64,000 nucleotides of DNA from C-114 sp963719285 (GTDB taxonomy: Bacteria; Chloroflexota; Limnocylindria; Limnocylindrales; CSP1-4). A program made the position numbers and the translations under genes. Shown here one piece after another: positions 61,896-64,000 of this stretch. Under the pieces are notes generated by a model. That model did not search any database. It was not told where the DNA came from and saw nothing but the letters and a program-made list of their open reading frames with translations. The DNA lies in assembly GCA_963719285.1 (NCBI GenBank), contig CAVRBO010000001.1, positions 248,001 to 312,000 of the forward strand. Direction: 5' to 3'. The first letter of the stretch is position 1. Each line of letters begins with the position of its first letter.

Positions 61896-63750
61896 TCAGG
61901 CGACGTCGGCGCGCGGCGTCCAGAGCAGGGGCGCGGGTCTGTCGGAGCCGGGCATCGGGGCGTCCGCCACGGTCCTCAGGCCCTCGAGGAACGCGGTGAC
62001 AAACGTGGGGTCGAGCTGGCTGCCCGCGGCGTCCTCCAGGCGGCGGATCGCCTCCTCGATGTCGAGCGCCTTGCGGTACGGGCGGGTCGTCGTCATCGCC
62101 GAGAATGCGTCGGCCACGGCCAGGATCCGGGCGACGAGCGGGATCTCCTCGCCGGCCAGCCCATCGAGATAACCGGTGCCGTCCCAGCGCTCGTGGTGGT
62201 GCCGAACGCCGCCGCGGACGACGCGTCAGGTTCGGGACGTCGCGGACGATGAGGTCGCCGAGGGCCACGTGCTGCTTGACGACGGCGTATTCCTCGGCGG
62301 TGAGAGGCGCCGGCTTGCGCAGGATCGTGTCAGGGATGCCGATCTTGCCGACGTCGTGGAGCAGGCCGGCGATGCCGAGCGCGCGCCGGGTCTCGCCTTC
62401 GAGTCCGATCCGGTCGGCGATGAACAGCGGCGTAGCGGGCGACATCCTCGGAGTGGCGCTTCGTGTAGCGGTCCTTCGTGTCCACCGCGATCACGAGACC
62501 CTGCAGGACGTCGAAGCTCGACGATGCGGGCATGTCACGGTCGTCACCGGTCGTCTCCGCGACCCGGATCGCGTCGCCGCCGCTGGCCTTCGCCTCGCGC
62601 AGCGTGACGGTCGCCACGGACAGGAGTTCGGTCGCGGCGTCGCCGTCGATCGGTGCGTAGCAGATGCCCGCGCTCACCGACAGCGGCAGCCGCTCGGACG
62701 TGCCGAACTGGACGCTCGTGCTCGCGAGAGGGCGACGCGCATCCGCTCCACCGCAGGCTCGAGGTCGTGGGCGCACTCGGGCGGGGCGATGACGAGGAAC
62801 TCGTCCGGCCCGAAGCGCCCGAGGATCGAGGCGTTCGACAGTTCCGCCCGCAGGATCCGGGCGACCTCGAGGAGGGCGGCGTCGCCGGCGTCGTGGCCGT
62901 GCGAATCGTTGACGAGCCGGAAGTTGTCGACATCCACGATCGCGATGCCCACGGCGCCGGCCCGACCGCGCTGGCTTCCGCTGTCGGTGAGCTCCAACAC
63001 GACCGAACCGTGGTTCAGCAGGCCGGTCAGCGAGTCGCGTCGCTCCGCCTCGACGAGCGCCAGGGTCTGGCGCCGGAGACGCAGGTCCGCGGCACGGAAG
63101 ATCATGTACAGGAGGACCGACAGGATCGCGGCTGCGAAGCCCACGATCCCGAAGACCTGGTCCCGGGCGGCGGTCGCGGCGGCGACGATCGGACTCGCGT
63201 CCCGGTAGACCTCGAACACCGCGCCGATGCGACCGTCGACCGGGATGGGGATGTACTCCTCGAGGACCTGGTCGAGGTGCATGTCGGCCCGCAGGACCGT
63301 GGCGACCTCGCCGTCGTCGGCGCTCTTGATCGCGGACGCCGCCTTGCCATCGAGGGCTTCTTCGAGCTCGCCGTCATCGCCGGCGGAGGAGCCCACGACG
63401 TCCGCCCGGTCGCTGAACTGGACGATGCCGGAGGGGGAGTAGACCTTGATCTGGATGACCCCGCTGTCCGCGGCGGCAACGAGCGCGGCAAAGTCGTCAT
63501 CGATCGCCTTGGTCACAGCCGGTGCGACGGGAGCGCTCAGGTCGAGTCCCTGGCCGTCCCGGGTCAGGAACGCGAGGACCAGGGAGGCGTCGGCGCCGGC
63601 GCTCGAGCGCATCGCCGACTTCGTGACGCTGTCCGTGACGAGCAACCCGAGGGCGATGGCCGTCCCGGCGACCAGGGCGAGGCTCGCCGCGAAGACGATC
63701 GGGAGCAACGTCGGAGTTCGACGCCGGCGGGTTGGTGATGAGACGCGCAC
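61896..63750 (-). pseudogene. Membrane sensor GGDEF-HD-GYP protein, disrupted by three frameshifts
   Basis: Start ATG 63750. A first membrane span (about 12-35), an extracytoplasmic sensor (to ~185), a second span ('VFGIVGFAAAILSVLLYMIF') and then a GGDEF domain ('RDSLTGLLNH', 'FGPDEFLVIA') in frame 0. The frame moves near 62725 and again near 62440, and a final time near 62215, to carry the HD-GYP domain ('LLHDVGKIGIPD', then 'HHHERWDGTGYLDGLAG', 'VADAFSAMTTTRPYRK') to a stop at 61896. The GG(D/E)EF site reads GPDEF (lost Gly) and the GYP reads GYL. Would act in c-di-GMP sensing or breakdown if repaired; inactive as read. Confidence 0.75.
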
Positions 63751-63892
63751 GCTTGGGCCGGACCTCGTTTCGAAGGCGGGCAGGCCTCCGACAGGACGGT
63801 AGCCCGCGGTCCGGGGCGCATCTATAGGAGATTCGGGGGAGTGGGAGGGCGGAAGCGGAACGCCCCGGGTGGGGCGGAAGGTCGTCGGGCGC

Positions 63893-64000
63893 TCAGATCC
63901 TGATGACGCCCACGACCTCGATGAGGATGTACAGGAGAAGCAGCACGCCGACGAGGGAGCCGCCGACGGTCACGATCCGCCGGATGTCGCGGACGACGTA
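63893..64000 (-). CDS. Small membrane protein, 5' part beyond the window
   Basis: The last 35 residues and stop (tga at 63893-63895) are present: a basic 'RDIRRIV' then a hydrophobic helix 'LVGVLLLLYILIEVVGVIRI'. This is a C-terminal membrane anchor whose start lies beyond position 64000. Function cannot be judged. Confidence 0.55.
   Translation of the reverse strand, partial: YVVRDIRRIVTVGGSLVGVLLLLYILIEVVGVIRI

Overview
The window is about 70% GC, densely packed and mostly chromosomal. The gene set points to a Gram-positive-like, non-actinobacterial high-GC lineage. The best guess is Chloroflexota (Limnocylindria/Ellin6529-type soil or freshwater clades), inferred from a T-box-controlled valS in a very GC-rich genome, a tig-clpP-clpX cluster, Actino/Chloroflexi-type zinc-ribbon and holin-X-like proteins, and many starts without a Shine-Dalgarno sequence but with a TANNNT box 6-9 nt upstream. 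The taxon call is inference; no rRNA is present.

Layout. 0-9 kb: an exported protein (5' cut), a patatin lipase, then a long minus-strand operon potA-potD-potB-potC-aminotransferase-GNAT, read from a good sigma70-type promoter at 8566-8595, for polyamine/GABA-type uptake and transamination. 8.8-17.4 kb: Mrp/ApbC Fe-S ATPase, a frameshifted class III cyclase/AAA protein abutting an MBL-fold hydrolase tail to tail, a Crp/Fnr regulator, a CinA whose deamidase half looks catalytically dead, and small hypothetical/membrane proteins. 17.4-24.4 kb: tRNA-Leu(UAG), tig, clpP, clpX, then a valine T-box leader and valS, closed by a bidirectional terminator.

24.5-44 kb is a carbohydrate region. It holds an alpha-glucoside-type ABC importer (no ATPase gene beside it) with a LacI regulator whose putative operator overlaps its own promoter, a divergent GH13 alpha-glucosidase, a GT4 glycosyltransferase, two glycogen-debranching-type proteins and a GH63-like glucosidase. 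A small cluster of zinc-ribbon, FmdB, HTH and YihY proteins interrupts it. 44.5-49.3 kb: a MoxR-DUF58-transglutaminase (TgpA-like) operon, preceded by two exact 31-bp repeats. 49.3-50 kb: a non-coding island with two copies of a ~110-nt structured element plus 18-bp and 15-bp tandem arrays.

50-64 kb: pgi, an orphan DUF4280 PAAR-like protein, and a minus-strand serine-synthesis operon (class V aminotransferase, serA, histidine-superfamily phosphatase, 2-hydroxyacid dehydrogenase). After these come a frameshifted zinc-ribbon membrane protein, a shattered G1-peptidase (eqolisin) relic, rarA, an IS110-family element and a frameshifted sensor-GGDEF-HD-GYP gene. Four loci carry indels; whether these are true decay or assembly error cannot be told from sequence alone.

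No CRISPR array, defence island or prophage was seen. The most unusual signals are the structured repeat island at 49.4-49.7 kb, the recurrent leaderless-type starts, the CinA active-site loss, and the IS110 leader that may encode a bridge RNA.
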